NCBI RefSeq assembly: GCF_900609065.1
Contig: NZ_UXAU01000014.1
Coordinates: forward strand, 32,141-96,140
Length of the DNA: 64,000 nt
Reading direction: 5' to 3'
Source: Arthrobacter ulcerisalmonis
GTDB lineage: Bacteria > Actinomycetota > Actinomycetes > Actinomycetales > Micrococcaceae
Shown here: positions 18,989 through 29,203 of the stretch, one piece after another
Layout: each line of letters opens with the position of its first letter
Numbering within the stretch: the first letter of the stretch is position 1
Program-made: the position numbers and the translations under genes
Notes under the pieces: generated by a model
Told to the model about the DNA's origin: nothing
The model's input: only the letters and a program-made list of their open reading frames with translations
The model's database searches: none

Positions 18989-19984
18989 ATGACCGAAACA
19001 CCAGCCGAACGGCACAAGACCGAACAGCAGGCTGGATCTCTGGGCAGCGGACATCAGATTGTGCTGCCAGACGGCCGGGGGACCGCAGAAATCCATCACG
19101 TTGAGATTGAACGGGACGACTTTGGCGCGCCCGCCATCGTCCTGGCTACCCTGTCCGGCGGCGGGACGTTGCGCATCGCCGTGGGCAGCACCGTCACCGT
19201 ACCCAGCCGCCATTCCGACGACGTTATTCCCCTCCGCATCGCCGACGCACCAGCCGCGGAGGTGCCACAGCAGCCCGATTCCGCCGCGGCTGCTGCTCTG
19301 ACGGGACCCGGCGTCGTGGTTCCGCCCCTGCCTGCTGCCCCGCCGGCGTTGCAGGGACCGAGCGAGGAGGACCTGGCCCTCATCCCGGTTTCGGCAGGCA
19401 CCCCGGAGTCGGTGATCGCCGCAGCCGCGGAGTCGCACCCGGACGCCATCGGCGTGATGTTGTTGTCAGAGCGGTTGGCCAAGGGCGTGAATGTAAAGTC
19501 CGGCAGCTGCCTCAAGGACCTCAGCGATTTGGCTCACGAACTCTATGTGGCACTCAAGGACGGCGAACGCTCCCTGGAGGTGGCGGACCTCATCACCGTG
19601 CTGCCCTTCGACGGTAACCCCGGCCGCTGGAGCTCCGTGGAGGCAGCACTGTCACTGGCCAGTTACATCTGCCGGCAGGATGGCCAAGCCGAACGCGCGC
19701 AGGTCTACGAGAAGCTCATCCGGACCCCCGAAAACCAGGAAACGGATCCGTTCAAGGCCCGCATGGCCGCCAAGGTCCGGCAACGTTCCCTGAACGAACC
19801 CAACCTGTACGACAAGGAAATCTTCCGCGCGATCGACAATTCGAACCGCGACGCTGAGCGTGAATGGCGGCTGCTGCGGCTGGAATCGTTGTTGTTCCTG
19901 CGCGCCCACGGCGGGTCAGAAACCATCAACGCCACCGAACTGGACCGGCGGATCAGCAACGAACTTGAGGCGGTCCGCGCCTAG
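18989..19984 (+). CDS. DUF6707-like conserved protein
   Basis: A protein of 331 residues. The N-terminal 100 residues look like a small beta domain (HHVEIERDDFGAPAIVLATLSGGGTLRIAVGS). A Pro/Ala linker follows. The C-terminal 180 residues are helical and repeat-like (HPDAIGVMLLSERLAKGVN ... LYVALKDGERSLEVADLI), matching what is annotated DUF6707 in Arthrobacter relatives. No signal peptide. ATG 18989 follows AAGGA; longer in-frame extensions into the previous gene are not supported. Confidence 0.6.
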   Translation: MTETPAERHKTEQQAGSLGSGHQIVLPDGRGTAEIHHVEIERDDFGAPAIVLATLSGGGTLRIAVGSTVTVPSRHSDDVIPLRIADAPAAEVPQQPDSAAAAALTGPGVVVPPLPAAPPALQGPSEEDLALIPVSAGTPESVIAAAAESHPDAIGVMLLSERLAKGVNVKSGSCLKDLSDLAHELYVALKDGERSLEVADLITVLPFDGNPGRWSSVEAALSLASYICRQDGQAERAQVYEKLIRTPENQETDPFKARMAAKVRQRSLNEPNLYDKEIFRAIDNSNRDAEREWRLLRLESLLFLRAHGGSETINATELDRRISNELEAVRA

Positions 19985-20053
19985 TTTCGGCCAGCGGGGC
20001 GCTTGGCCGCGGGACGGTCCGGATTGCCCCTACCGGGGCCCGCGCGGGAGCGG

Positions 20054-20059
20054 TAGATT
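20054..20059 (+). promoter_or_regulatory. -10 box of probable leaderless SRPBCC transcript
   Basis: TAGATT, then 6 nt, then ATG 20066. Confidence 0.6.
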
Positions 20060-20065
20060 CGGGCT

Positions 20066-20812
20066 ATGACCAACAATCTGAGCGTAGTGATCAATGCTGA
20101 TGCGGCGCAGGTCTGGACCATGCTGCGCGAACCCTCGCAGGTGGCGCAATGGCACGGCTGGGATACAGACGAGCTTGCCGCCGAAATCCAGGAGATCTAC
20201 TTCTCCAACAAGGTTGAAGAGGCCGCAGACCACACCAGCCTGACAGTGAATGGCGGTGACGTCTTCGCCCTGCACCCAGTGGCTGAGGGAACCCAAGTGA
20301 GCATCACCCGCGCCGCCTTGGACCACGATCCCGAGTGGGCCGCCTGGGATGAGGACATCACCCAGGGCTGGCTCACATTCTTGCACCAGCTCCGTTTCGC
20401 GTTGGAACGGCACCCCCACGCCACCCGCCGCACCCTATTTTTTGAAAAGCCAGGGGCACCGGGTGACTCCAGCACGAACGGAGCCATCGCGCAGCTCGGA
20501 TTGTCGGACCTCCCCGCCGCCGGTCAGCCGTACGAGCTGCGCCTTGCCACGAGCGAGAACATTTCGGGGAAAGTGTGGTTCCGCACCGCCCACCAGGTGG
20601 GCCTTACGGTGCACGACTATGCGGATCACGGCGAAGGCCTCCTGATCGTGGCGGAGCAACCCGTCATTGCTGACGTCCGCCCGGATGGCGGAGCCATGGT
20701 GATCGCCTCCACTTATGGGCTCGGCGCGGCCCGGCTGGCTGCCATCCGGTCCGGCTGGGACAGCTGGTCGGGTTCTGCCAGCTCGGCCAGCTCAGCAGGC
20801 TCGGCGAGCTGA
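20066..20812 (+). CDS. SRPBCC/AHSA1-type domain protein
   Basis: A protein of 248 residues with an N-terminal START-like fold: VINADAAQVWTMLREPSQVAQWHGW near the start and ITQGWLTFLHQLRFALERH around 110. The second half is a less recognisable domain. It ends in a low-complexity Ser/Ala/Gly tail. Such proteins bind hydrophobic ligands or act as stress proteins; no specific ligand is evident. Confidence 0.7.
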   Translation: MTNNLSVVINADAAQVWTMLREPSQVAQWHGWDTDELAAEIQEIYFSNKVEEAADHTSLTVNGGDVFALHPVAEGTQVSITRAALDHDPEWAAWDEDITQGWLTFLHQLRFALERHPHATRRTLFFEKPGAPGDSSTNGAIAQLGLSDLPAAGQPYELRLATSENISGKVWFRTAHQVGLTVHDYADHGEGLLIVAEQPVIADVRPDGGAMVIASTYGLGAARLAAIRSGWDSWSGSASSASSAGSAS

Positions 20813-20843
20813 GAAGTACCCCACACCCGAACCTGCCAGCTGA

Positions 20844-22232
<1,389 letters not shown>

Positions 22233-22234
22233 GC

Positions 22235-22240
22235 TATCCT
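22235..22240 (+). promoter_or_regulatory. -10 box of probable leaderless dienelactone hydrolase transcript
   Basis: TATCCT, then 6 nt, then ATG 22247; it starts 2 bp after the tgt stop codon. Confidence 0.6.
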
Positions 22241-22246
22241 GACCAG

Positions 22247-22996
22247 ATGCTCATTGAGATCAGTGCCGCTGAAGGCACCGCCGAGGCCCTGGTTGTCCGC
22301 CCGTCCACCGGAACCGGCCCCTTCCCGGGCGTCATCCTCTATATGGACGCCTTTGGCTTGCGCCCCCGGATCGAGGAAATGGCCCAGCGCATCGCCGATT
22401 GGGGCTACGTGGTGCTGGCGCCGAACGTCTTCTACCGCGAGGGCACGGCTGCCGAACTCGCACCGGCCATGGACATGACCACCCAGGACGGCCGAGAAGA
22501 CGCCGGCAAGGCAGCCTTCCCACGGGTGGGTCGGCTCACCTCAGACAAGGCCCTGCCGGACATCGACGCCTGGCTCGGCGCTTTGCAGGGGCTCGACGGC
22601 GTTGCGCCGGGTCCCGTCGGAACGTTCGGTTACTGCATGGGCGCCCGGCTCGCGGTCCGCACCGCCACCGCGCATCCGGAAGCCGTGGTCGCCTGCGGTG
22701 GATTCCACGGCGGCGGGCTTGCCTCCGACGCCGACGACAGCCCACACCTCGGGTTGGGACAGGCCCGTGCACACTTTGTTTTCGGCCATGCAGACCAGGA
22801 CAACAGCATGGATCTCGACGCCGTTTCCCGGCTGGGTGCGGCCCTGGACGACGCCGGGTTGGTGTCCACCAACGAGGTGTACGCCGGGGCACCGCACGGT
22901 TACTCGATGGCTGACACGTCCATGTTCCACGAGGAGGCCACGGAGCGGCACTTTGCCGAGCTCCGCGACCTCCTGGATGGAACGCTCAAGGCCTGA
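22247..22996 (+). CDS. Dienelactone hydrolase family protein
   Basis: An alpha/beta-hydrolase of 249 residues. The nucleophile is Cys in GYCMGARLAVR near residue 128. The acid lies near VFGHADQDNSMD, and the catalytic His is in APHGYS near 218. ILYMDAFGLRPRIEEMAQRIA is typical of the family. It sits between tgt and the queuosine-precursor transporter but has its own promoter, so a link to queuosine is not implied. Confidence 0.85.
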   Translation: MLIEISAAEGTAEALVVRPSTGTGPFPGVILYMDAFGLRPRIEEMAQRIADWGYVVLAPNVFYREGTAAELAPAMDMTTQDGREDAGKAAFPRVGRLTSDKALPDIDAWLGALQGLDGVAPGPVGTFGYCMGARLAVRTATAHPEAVVACGGFHGGGLASDADDSPHLGLGQARAHFVFGHADQDNSMDLDAVSRLGAALDDAGLVSTNEVYAGAPHGYSMADTSMFHEEATERHFAELRDLLDGTLKA

Positions 22997-23018
22997 CCGC
23001 GCACAGAACGGTGCGGTC
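22995..23018. terminator. Hairpin between convergent dienelactone hydrolase and yhhQ-type genes
   Basis: GACCGCGCAC and GTGCGGTC form a GC-rich stem with one bulged base and a 6-nt loop. There is no clear U-tract. Confidence 0.45.
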
Positions 23019-23026
23019 CGGCGTCG

Positions 23027-23758
23027 TTATGCGCCGTAACTGGGTTCGCGTTTTTTGATCCAGCGGATGACCAGCGACGTCAGGGGTACCAGCGCGAACT
23101 CCACCAGGGTCTTGTAGACGAAGCCCACCACCACGTAGTTCACGAAGGTGCCGAAGTCGGTGATGCCGATGACCGACGCGGCGATGCTGCAGAAGATCAA
23201 GGTGTCCACGAATTCGCCGGCGCCTGACGAGCCCATCAGGCGGGCCCACAAGGATTTCTCGCCGGAGCGGGCCTTCATCCGCACCAGGATCCAGGAATTG
23301 ATGGTCTGGCCCGCCAGGAAGGCCAGCAGGGAGGCGAGCACAATCTGCGGTACCGGGCCCAGCGCGCCTTCGAGGGCAGTCTGCTTGGCGGCACCAAAGT
23401 CGTCGTCGAAGCCTGGGAGCGCGATGATCACCCAGTAGCAGAGGGACGCGAAGACGGAGAGGGCAAATGTGGTGAGGATGGCTTTGCGGGCCACCTTGAA
23501 GCCATACACCTCGCTGATCACGTCGCCCAGGATGTAGGCCAGCGGGAAGAGGAAGAATCCTGCGTCCGTGATGATGGGCCCGATCGCCACGCCTTTGGAT
23601 GCGCCGATGTTGGACAGGATCAGGATGACGGCCATGAAGGCCAGCAGGATCCCGAAATAGGGCGAGCCGATCGAGGCGAATTTTGCCGCCGATCCTGGGC
23701 CAGCTGCGGGTCTGAGTTTGTTCGCGGGAAGGGCGTCGGGCCCCGAGGAAGATGGCAT
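23027..23758 (-). CDS. yhhQ: Queuosine precursor transporter (YhhQ/QPTR family)
   Basis: A membrane protein of 243 residues with about six transmembrane segments. The VUT-family signature PLAYILGDVISEVYGFKVAR is near residue 75, followed by FLAGQTINSWILVRMKAR and SSGAGEFVDTLIF. The family imports preQ0, preQ1 or, in some bacteria, queuine. Location just beyond tgt supports base salvage. A possible -10 TAATAC lies at 23822-23817 on this strand. The first 25 residues are a polar extension. Confidence 0.88.
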   Translation of the reverse strand: MPSSSGPDALPANKLRPAAGPGSAAKFASIGSPYFGILLAFMAVILILSNIGASKGVAIGPIITDAGFFLFPLAYILGDVISEVYGFKVARKAILTTFALSVFASLCYWVIIALPGFDDDFGAAKQTALEGALGPVPQIVLASLLAFLAGQTINSWILVRMKARSGEKSLWARLMGSSGAGEFVDTLIFCSIAASVIGITDFGTFVNYVVVGFVYKTLVEFALVPLTSLVIRWIKKREPSYGA

Positions 23759-23971
23759 GGAAAAGTCCGTTCAAAGTGGTTCGCTCACGGCTGCGTCGAT
23801 CCCTGCAGCCCCGGCTGTATTAGCACTGTCACCCAATTCTCGCACCGGTTGGCAATGGGGACCGGCGGATTGGTGCCGGACGGTCCCATTGTGGTGCTGA
23901 ACACACTTCACCGTCAGTCGCTGTTCAGCGTCACAACGCGGCAGATCTGCGCTCAATGCGAAGATGGTGCC
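23759..23971. other. Divergent region between yhhQ-type gene and pdxK, two inverted repeats
   Basis: Besides the promoters there are two inverted repeats. AATGGGGACCG (23854-23864) pairs with CGGTCCCATT (23881-23890) with one bulge. GCTGAACA (23896-23903) pairs with TGTTCAGC (23922-23929). They could be operators or leader structure. I saw no match to a preQ1 riboswitch. Confidence 0.45.
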
Positions 23972-24826
23972 ATGACTTCTGTTTCAGCTGATGCATCGCA
24001 GCCCGCTCTTCCCGCAATCGTCCTCACCATCGCCGGTTCAGAAGCAACCGGTGGCGCGGGCGCGCAGGCAGACCTGAAGACCTTCCAGGAACTCGGTGTC
24101 TTCGGCATCGCCAACCTGACCTGCATTGTCTCCTTTGATCCCAAGGACAGTTGGAATCACCGCTTCGTCCCCGTGGACCAGCACGTGATCGCCGACCAGC
24201 TCGAGGCGACCACCGCCGCCTACGGTCCCGCCTCTGGCGCGCCCTCGGTGCTGGACACCGTCAAGATCGGCATGCTGGGCAGCCCCGCCACGATCGCCAC
24301 GGTGGCTGGCGCGCTGAAAGCTGCCGCGTTTGGCAACGTGGTGCTGGATCCGGTGCTGATCTGCAAGGGCCAGGAACCGGGGCACGCCTTGGACACCGAC
24401 CAGGCGCTGAAGGCAGAGATCCTGCCGCTGGCCACCTTCGTGACGCCAAACCACTTCGAGGCGGAGTCGCTTTCCGGCCTGAGCATTACCGACGTTGAGT
24501 CGCTCAAAGCCGCCGCCATCCGGATCCATGAACTCAGCGGAGCCGCTGTGCTGGCCAAGGGCGGCGTCCGCCTGGCCGGCCCGGACGCCGTGGACGTGTT
24601 CTACGACGGCGAAACCCTCGAGGTCCTGAGCGCGCCCAAGGTGGGCGAGGTTGCCGTGTCCGGCGCTGGCTGCTCTTTGGCTGCGGCGGTTACCGCGGAA
24701 CTGGCCAAGGGCGCCACGCCGCTGGCTGCCGCCCGGACCGCCAAGGAGTTCGTCACGGCCGGCATCCGCAACCGCGTAGCGTCCGGCGCACCGTTCGACG
24801 CTCTGTGGCAGGGCGGTCCCCGCTAA
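23972..24826 (+). CDS. pdxK: PdxK/ThiD-type pyridoxine or hydroxymethylpyrimidine kinase
   Basis: A ribokinase-fold kinase of 284 residues. LTIAGSEATGGAGAQADLKTF near the N-terminus and the later SGAGCSLAAAVTAELAKG anion-hole motif define the ThiD/PdxK group. The NLTCIVSFDPKDSWNHRFVPVD segment resembles the Bacillus/Staphylococcus PdxK subgroup rather than classical ThiD, so vitamin B6 salvage is favoured. ATG 23972 is preceded by GAAGAT at 6 nt. The stop codon is followed directly by an intergenic repeat. Confidence 0.82.
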   Translation: MTSVSADASQPALPAIVLTIAGSEATGGAGAQADLKTFQELGVFGIANLTCIVSFDPKDSWNHRFVPVDQHVIADQLEATTAAYGPASGAPSVLDTVKIGMLGSPATIATVAGALKAAAFGNVVLDPVLICKGQEPGHALDTDQALKAEILPLATFVTPNHFEAESLSGLSITDVESLKAAAIRIHELSGAAVLAKGGVRLAGPDAVDVFYDGETLEVLSAPKVGEVAVSGAGCSLAAAVTAELAKGATPLAAARTAKEFVTAGIRNRVASGAPFDALWQGGPR

Positions 24827-24827
24827 A

Positions 24828-24878
24828 CCCTCCCGGAGCTCTCGCGACCGAAACGCCAGCCCTCCCGGAGCTCTCGCG
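24828..24878. repeat. Second copy of the 32-bp spaced intergenic repeat pair
   Basis: A 19-bp unit (CCCTCCCGGAGCTCTCGCG) occurs at 24828-24846 and again at 24860-24878, start-to-start 32 bp. It begins 2 bp after the pdxK stop codon. The 11-bp core and the spacing equal those at 10280-10399. Confidence 0.85.
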
Positions 24879-24931
24879 GTTTTGGCCCGCCCGACGCCGT
24901 CTCCCCGACTGGCGCGCGCACCGCGCCAGGG

Positions 24932-24970
24932 GCGGCCGACGGCGGGCGGTGGGGCACCGCCGTCGGCCGC
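24932..24970. terminator. Strong GC hairpin between convergent pdxK and poxB
   Basis: A perfect 14-bp inverted repeat (24932-24945 with 24957-24970) with an 11-nt loop. A smaller hairpin, TGGCGCG/CGCGCCA, stands just to its left. No U-tract on either side, so it may act with Rho or by RNA stabilisation. Confidence 0.6.
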
Positions 24971-24983
24971 GGAATCTTCCGGC

Positions 24984-26732
24984 CTACCCGCGCGGAATGT
25001 TGCGGAGGTTGCTGCGGGCCATGCTGACGGCTTCGCCGGCACCACGGTTCAGGACCACCTTGGACATGGCGGTGGCGAAGCCCAGCACCTGGGAGCCGGA
25101 GATCTTGGGCGGGATGGACAGTGCATTGGGGTCGGTGATGAGCTCCACCAAGGCTGGTCCCGGATAGGCAAGCGCGGCGCGGTAGGCCGCCTCAATCCGG
25201 GTCGGATCCGTGACCCGTTCGGCGTGGAAACCCAGGGCTTTGGCAACCTCGGCATAGTTCGCGTCGGGAACGTCAACACCGAAGTCCGGCAACCCGTCGA
25301 CCAGCATTTCGAGCTTGACCATGCCCAGAGTGGAGTTGTTGAAGACCACCACTTTGATGGGCAGGCGCTGCGCTGCGGCCGTGACCAGTTCGCCCATGAG
25401 CATGGACAGTCCGCCGTCGCCGGATACCGAAATCACCTGGCGCCCGGGGAACGCTCCCTGCGCGCCAATGGCATGTGGCAGGGCATTGGCCATGGAGCCG
25501 TGGAGGTAAGACCCAATCAGCCGTCGCGTGCCGAGCGGGTTGATGTAGCGGGCTGTCCAGACGTTGCACATGCCGGTATCTGCGGTGAAGATGGCGTCAT
25601 CAGCGGCGATCTGGTCCAGGATCGAAGCCGCATATTCGGGGTGGATCGGTTGTTTCTTCTCCACCTTCCGCGTGTACGCCCCCACGGCCTTGTTCATCAG
25701 CCGGTCGTGCTTCTTGAGCATCTGGTCCAGGAAGCGGTGGCTCGTCTTCTGTTTCAGGAGGGGCAGCAGCGCGGTCAGGGTGGGCAGGACGTCGCCATGG
25801 ACGGCAAGGTCGACGTCGGTTCGGCGGCCCAGCTTGTGCGCCGCCCGGTCCACCTGCGCGGTCCGGGTGTCTGGCAGGAACTGGTCGTAGGGGAAGTCGG
25901 TGCCCAGGAGGATCAGCAGGTCCGCATCGTCGATTCCCTCCGCTGCGGCGCCGTAACCCAGCAGCCCGGTCATGCCGATGTCGTAGGGGTTGTGGTACTG
26001 GACGAAATCCTTGCCGCGCAGCGAATGCCCAATGGGCGCATGGATTCTTTCGGCCAGTGAGATCAGCTCCGCATGAGCGCCCTCGACGCCGATGCCTGCG
26101 AAGATGGCGACCTTTCCGGCGTCGTTAATGGCATCAGCGAGTTCCTGCACGCTGGCCGGGTCCGGAACCAGACTGGCCCGCCGGAAGGTTGCTGGCAGCG
26201 GCGTGGGCGCGGTGGCCTCCAGCCCGGCAATGTCTCCGGGCAGGGTGACGACGGCGACTCCGTTCAGGCCGACGGCGTGCTGGATGGCGCTGTGCACCAC
26301 CCGTGGCGCCTGCTCGGAAGTGCTGACCAGCTCCGAATAGACCGAACATTCGTTGAACAGTCGGTCCGGGTGGGTTTCCTGGAAGAAGCTGCTGCCGATC
26401 TGCTTGCTGGGGATGTGGGAGGCGATGGCCAGCACGGGGGCACCGGATCGGTTCGCATCATAAAGGCCGTTGATCAGGTGCAGGTTGCCGGGCCCGCAGG
26501 AGCCAGCACAGACTGCGAGTTTGCCGGTCAGTTGCGCTTCCGCCGATGCGGCGAAAGCCGCCGCTTCCTCATGCCGCACATGGATCCAGTCGATGCCACC
26601 TTGGCTGGAGCCACCGGTCTTGCGGACTGCATCGACGATCGGATTCAGGCTGTCGCCGACGATTCCGTAGATCCGCTGCACTCCGGCAGCCTGCAGTTGT
26701 TCAATGAGTTGGGTGGCGATTTCCTTGGCCAT
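24984..26732 (-). CDS. poxB: Pyruvate oxidase / pyruvate:quinone dehydrogenase
   Basis: A ThDP-dependent enzyme of 582 residues converting pyruvate to acetate and CO2 with electrons to quinone. The N-terminal Pyr domain has the catalytic Glu in RHEEAAAFAASAEAQ and CAGSCGPGNLHLINGLYDA. SHIPSKQIGSSFFQETHPDRLF is characteristic of PoxB. The PP domain has the GDGGLSM...N ThDP motif. ATG 26732 follows GGGAG. A TATATT-like -10 lies about 35-45 bp upstream. A long upstream in-frame extension is noncoding and contains a hairpin. Confidence 0.92.
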   Translation of the reverse strand: MAKEIATQLIEQLQAAGVQRIYGIVGDSLNPIVDAVRKTGGSSQGGIDWIHVRHEEAAAFAASAEAQLTGKLAVCAGSCGPGNLHLINGLYDANRSGAPVLAIASHIPSKQIGSSFFQETHPDRLFNECSVYSELVSTSEQAPRVVHSAIQHAVGLNGVAVVTLPGDIAGLEATAPTPLPATFRRASLVPDPASVQELADAINDAGKVAIFAGIGVEGAHAELISLAERIHAPIGHSLRGKDFVQYHNPYDIGMTGLLGYGAAAEGIDDADLLILLGTDFPYDQFLPDTRTAQVDRAAHKLGRRTDVDLAVHGDVLPTLTALLPLLKQKTSHRFLDQMLKKHDRLMNKAVGAYTRKVEKKQPIHPEYAASILDQIAADDAIFTADTGMCNVWTARYINPLGTRRLIGSYLHGSMANALPHAIGAQGAFPGRQVISVSGDGGLSMLMGELVTAAAQRLPIKVVVFNNSTLGMVKLEMLVDGLPDFGVDVPDANYAEVAKALGFHAERVTDPTRIEAAYRAALAYPGPALVELITDPNALSIPPKISGSQVLGFATAMSKVVLNRGAGEAVSMARSNLRNIPRG

Positions 26733-26781
26733 TCGTGCACACTCCCGAGATCGGTTGTTGCTGATCCGCCCAATATAGTAC

Positions 26782-26827
26782 GCCAGGCTGGGTACTCTCC
26801 CGGCTGCCGGAACGCACTCAGCCTGGC
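26782..26827 (-). terminator. Hairpin after the Ig-repeat surface protein gene
   Basis: GCCAGGCTG (26782-26790) and CAGCCTGGC (26819-26827) are a perfect 9-bp stem with a smaller CCGG/CCGG element inside. It lies 7 bp past the stop of the surface protein gene and before the poxB promoter. Confidence 0.5.
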
Positions 26828-26833
26828 AGCAGA

Positions 26834-29026
26834 TCAGCCAATCAGGGCAGTGGCCGTGGAATAGCGGGCCAGCGGACTGTACGCCGTCTTGGCGCCGGTT
26901 ACCCGCACCTTCACCGCACTCCCCTTGTCCGCCGCCACGAGCTTGTACATTGATCCGGTGGCGCCGGTAATTGCTGTGCTGCCGCGGAACCACTGGTAGG
27001 TGAGCGTGACCGGAGCCGGACCCCACGTACCAGGTGTGGCGGTCAGAGTGCTCCCTACGGTTTTCGTTCCTGCGATGGTAGGCACCGGCCCGGTCAACGT
27101 CCCCACTGCAACAGCCGCCGTCGCCGCCGACGTCTTGGCCGCCGTCGTAAATCCAGCCTTGGTACCGGTCACCCGGACCGTCATGGCCTTCCCCTGATCA
27201 GCAGCAACCAGCGAATACGTCGCAGCAGTCGCACCCGAAACGGCAACACCACTGCGGAACCACTGATACGCCAACGCCACCGGAGCCGGACCCCACGTAC
27301 CAGGAACAGCCGTCAGCACCGACCCCACCTTGGCCGTCCCCGAAACCGTCGGAACCGGAGCAGTCAACGCTGCCGCTGCGATGGTGACGGTGGCTTGGCC
27401 GTAGTACGGCTGGAGCGGCCAGTCGTGGACGCTGAGCCGGGCGGTGACTTTCTTGCCGGCGTCGGCGGCCTGCACCGCGAAGGTGGGGCCGTTGGTCCGG
27501 TAGTCCTCGACGCCGTTGACGAACCAGTTGTAGTAGGGGCCAAAATCAGGTGCAGGGGACAGGGTGCCGTGGTCCACTGTCAGGGTGTTCCCGGCGCTCG
27601 GTGTGCCCGCGATCGTGAACGGTTTGGAGGCCGTCACGGCATCGGCACCGGACTTTCCGGCGTGCACCGTGGTGGAGTACGGGGCATACCCGGTTTTACT
27701 GCCACTGACTTTCGCCCAGATGTCATAGGTGGCATCGGCGGCGGTTGGCACGTAGGTGGTGGCGGTAGCGCCGGCAATCGCTTGGAGTGGAGCATTGTCC
27801 TTGGAACGCATCCACTGGTAGGCAATGTTCACGGGCGCGGGGCCCCAGACACCTGGATCAACGGTGAGGGTTTGGCCGGCCTGGGCGGATCCGTAGACGA
27901 AGGGCCGACCCGGCGCCAGGGAGAGGCCGGCCTCGGCCAACTGCATGGTGAACTGCACGCGCTGGCCTTCGGCGGTTGCCGTTAAGACGGTCGCGGTGTC
28001 CCTAGTTGCGACGTTGTCATAGCACTCGGCCTGGTACCGCTTCTCACGCGGTGCGCCCTCGTAGACGTTGTCTTCGACGCACAGTTTGTACTTCTTGCCG
28101 ACAGTCATGCGCCAGTAGATCTTGCCCTGCGCGTTAGAGGTGAGCGGGCCCATCTGGGGTCCATCCCAGGCCCCCGTGGCGTCGTTGAAGACCAAGGGAA
28201 TGTAGCCCACGTCGGCAATAGGCGCACCGGCGGGATCGGTCACGGTAGCTTCCATGATGGTCTCGTCCTTAAGGACAAAGGCCACGTTGGTCCACGCGGC
28301 TCCGGCCGGGACGTTGGCCACGGTGTAGGCGTCAACGGTGGCGGTGCCGTTCCAGTACTTCTCCAGGTAGAGCCGCTGGCCGGACTCGTCCCGGACGCTG
28401 ATGTACGCCTGGTTAGGCGGGATCTTGGTGAGCGTAAAGTTGCCGTTTGCATCGGGTTTGGTGCTACTGACCTGACCACCGCCACTGGGCGACGCCGAGA
28501 CGGACACGGCGGTCAAAGGCGCCCCGGCTTTGTTGGTGACTTTGCCGGTCATGCTGGCGAAGGCGTCCAGCTGTGGGTTGTAGGTGGTGGTGGGTGCAGC
28601 ATCGGTCACGGCAACGGGCGTTGAACCGTAGGAACTGGACTTGTTCTCATTCCACTCATCGGCATACGTAGCCGAGCAGCTTCCGCTCCCACACGTGGTC
28701 CAGATCTTGTAGCTGCCGGCGGCCGGGACCGTGAAACTGTAGGACCCGTCCGCTGCCGACCAGACACCAGCAACTGAGCTGGCCCGGTCGTCGTTGGTGT
28801 AAGCACCCACCCACACGTCGCCGAGGGCCGTGGGGGTTGCGGTAGCCGTAAGCTTCCCCTTGACCACGCCTTTGAAGGTGTAGGTTGCGGCCGAGGCAGG
28901 CACGGCGCTGGCGAAGAGACCCGCGGCCACCAACGCAACCGCAGCCAGGACGGCCCACGGTTTTGCCCACACCCCCCGCCGTGGTCTGCGAGGTGGATGG
29001 TTGACGGCAGGTCTCGGCGACGGCAT
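26834..29026 (-). CDS. Secreted multi-domain protein with carboxypeptidase-regulatory and Ig-like repeats
   Basis: A protein of 730 residues. A long Sec signal (twin-Arg-rich n-region, then AVLAAVALVAAGLFASAVPASAA) precedes about three beta-sandwich segments resembling carboxypeptidase regulatory-like domains. Four C-terminal repeats follow, each with the pattern GTW/GPAPV...YQWFR/MR and ATTYVPTAADAT-like endings; the last two are most alike. There is no LPXTG sortase motif or terminal membrane anchor, so it is probably released or held non-covalently. ATG 29026 has AAAAGGA upstream; the alternative at 29047 lacks one. Function is probably adhesive or structural. Confidence 0.78.
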   Translation of the reverse strand: MPSPRPAVNHPPRRPRRGVWAKPWAVLAAVALVAAGLFASAVPASAATYTFKGVVKGKLTATATPTALGDVWVGAYTNDDRASSVAGVWSAADGSYSFTVPAAGSYKIWTTCGSGSCSATYADEWNENKSSSYGSTPVAVTDAAPTTTYNPQLDAFASMTGKVTNKAGAPLTAVSVSASPSGGGQVSSTKPDANGNFTLTKIPPNQAYISVRDESGQRLYLEKYWNGTATVDAYTVANVPAGAAWTNVAFVLKDETIMEATVTDPAGAPIADVGYIPLVFNDATGAWDGPQMGPLTSNAQGKIYWRMTVGKKYKLCVEDNVYEGAPREKRYQAECYDNVATRDTATVLTATAEGQRVQFTMQLAEAGLSLAPGRPFVYGSAQAGQTLTVDPGVWGPAPVNIAYQWMRSKDNAPLQAIAGATATTYVPTAADATYDIWAKVSGSKTGYAPYSTTVHAGKSGADAVTASKPFTIAGTPSAGNTLTVDHGTLSPAPDFGPYYNWFVNGVEDYRTNGPTFAVQAADAGKKVTARLSVHDWPLQPYYGQATVTIAAAALTAPVPTVSGTAKVGSVLTAVPGTWGPAPVALAYQWFRSGVAVSGATAATYSLVAADQGKAMTVRVTGTKAGFTTAAKTSAATAAVAVGTLTGPVPTIAGTKTVGSTLTATPGTWGPAPVTLTYQWFRGSTAITGATGSMYKLVAADKGSAVKVRVTGAKTAYSPLARYSTATALIG

Positions 29027-29203
29027 GGGTATGGTCCTTTTCCCCAAAAAAGTGACGGCAGGGGACCGATCGGTCCCCCGCCATCCTAAAACGCCAGCGC
29101 GCAGCAGGCCATGGGGAGTTCTTCCCCGGCGTCACGCGGGGAACGCACGACGTCGACCCCTGACTCGGGTGCGCATGCCCCGGCCCGAGCACCCCGGCGC
29201 GAC

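Noticed and set aside
22247..22996. Dienelactone hydrolase as a queuosine-pathway enzyme
   Set aside because: It lies between tgt and the transporter gene but has its own promoter and a typical dienelactone hydrolase triad, so position alone is not enough.
23759..23830. preQ1 riboswitch before the YhhQ-type gene
   Set aside because: I could not find the short pseudoknot pattern of known preQ1 classes in the leader.
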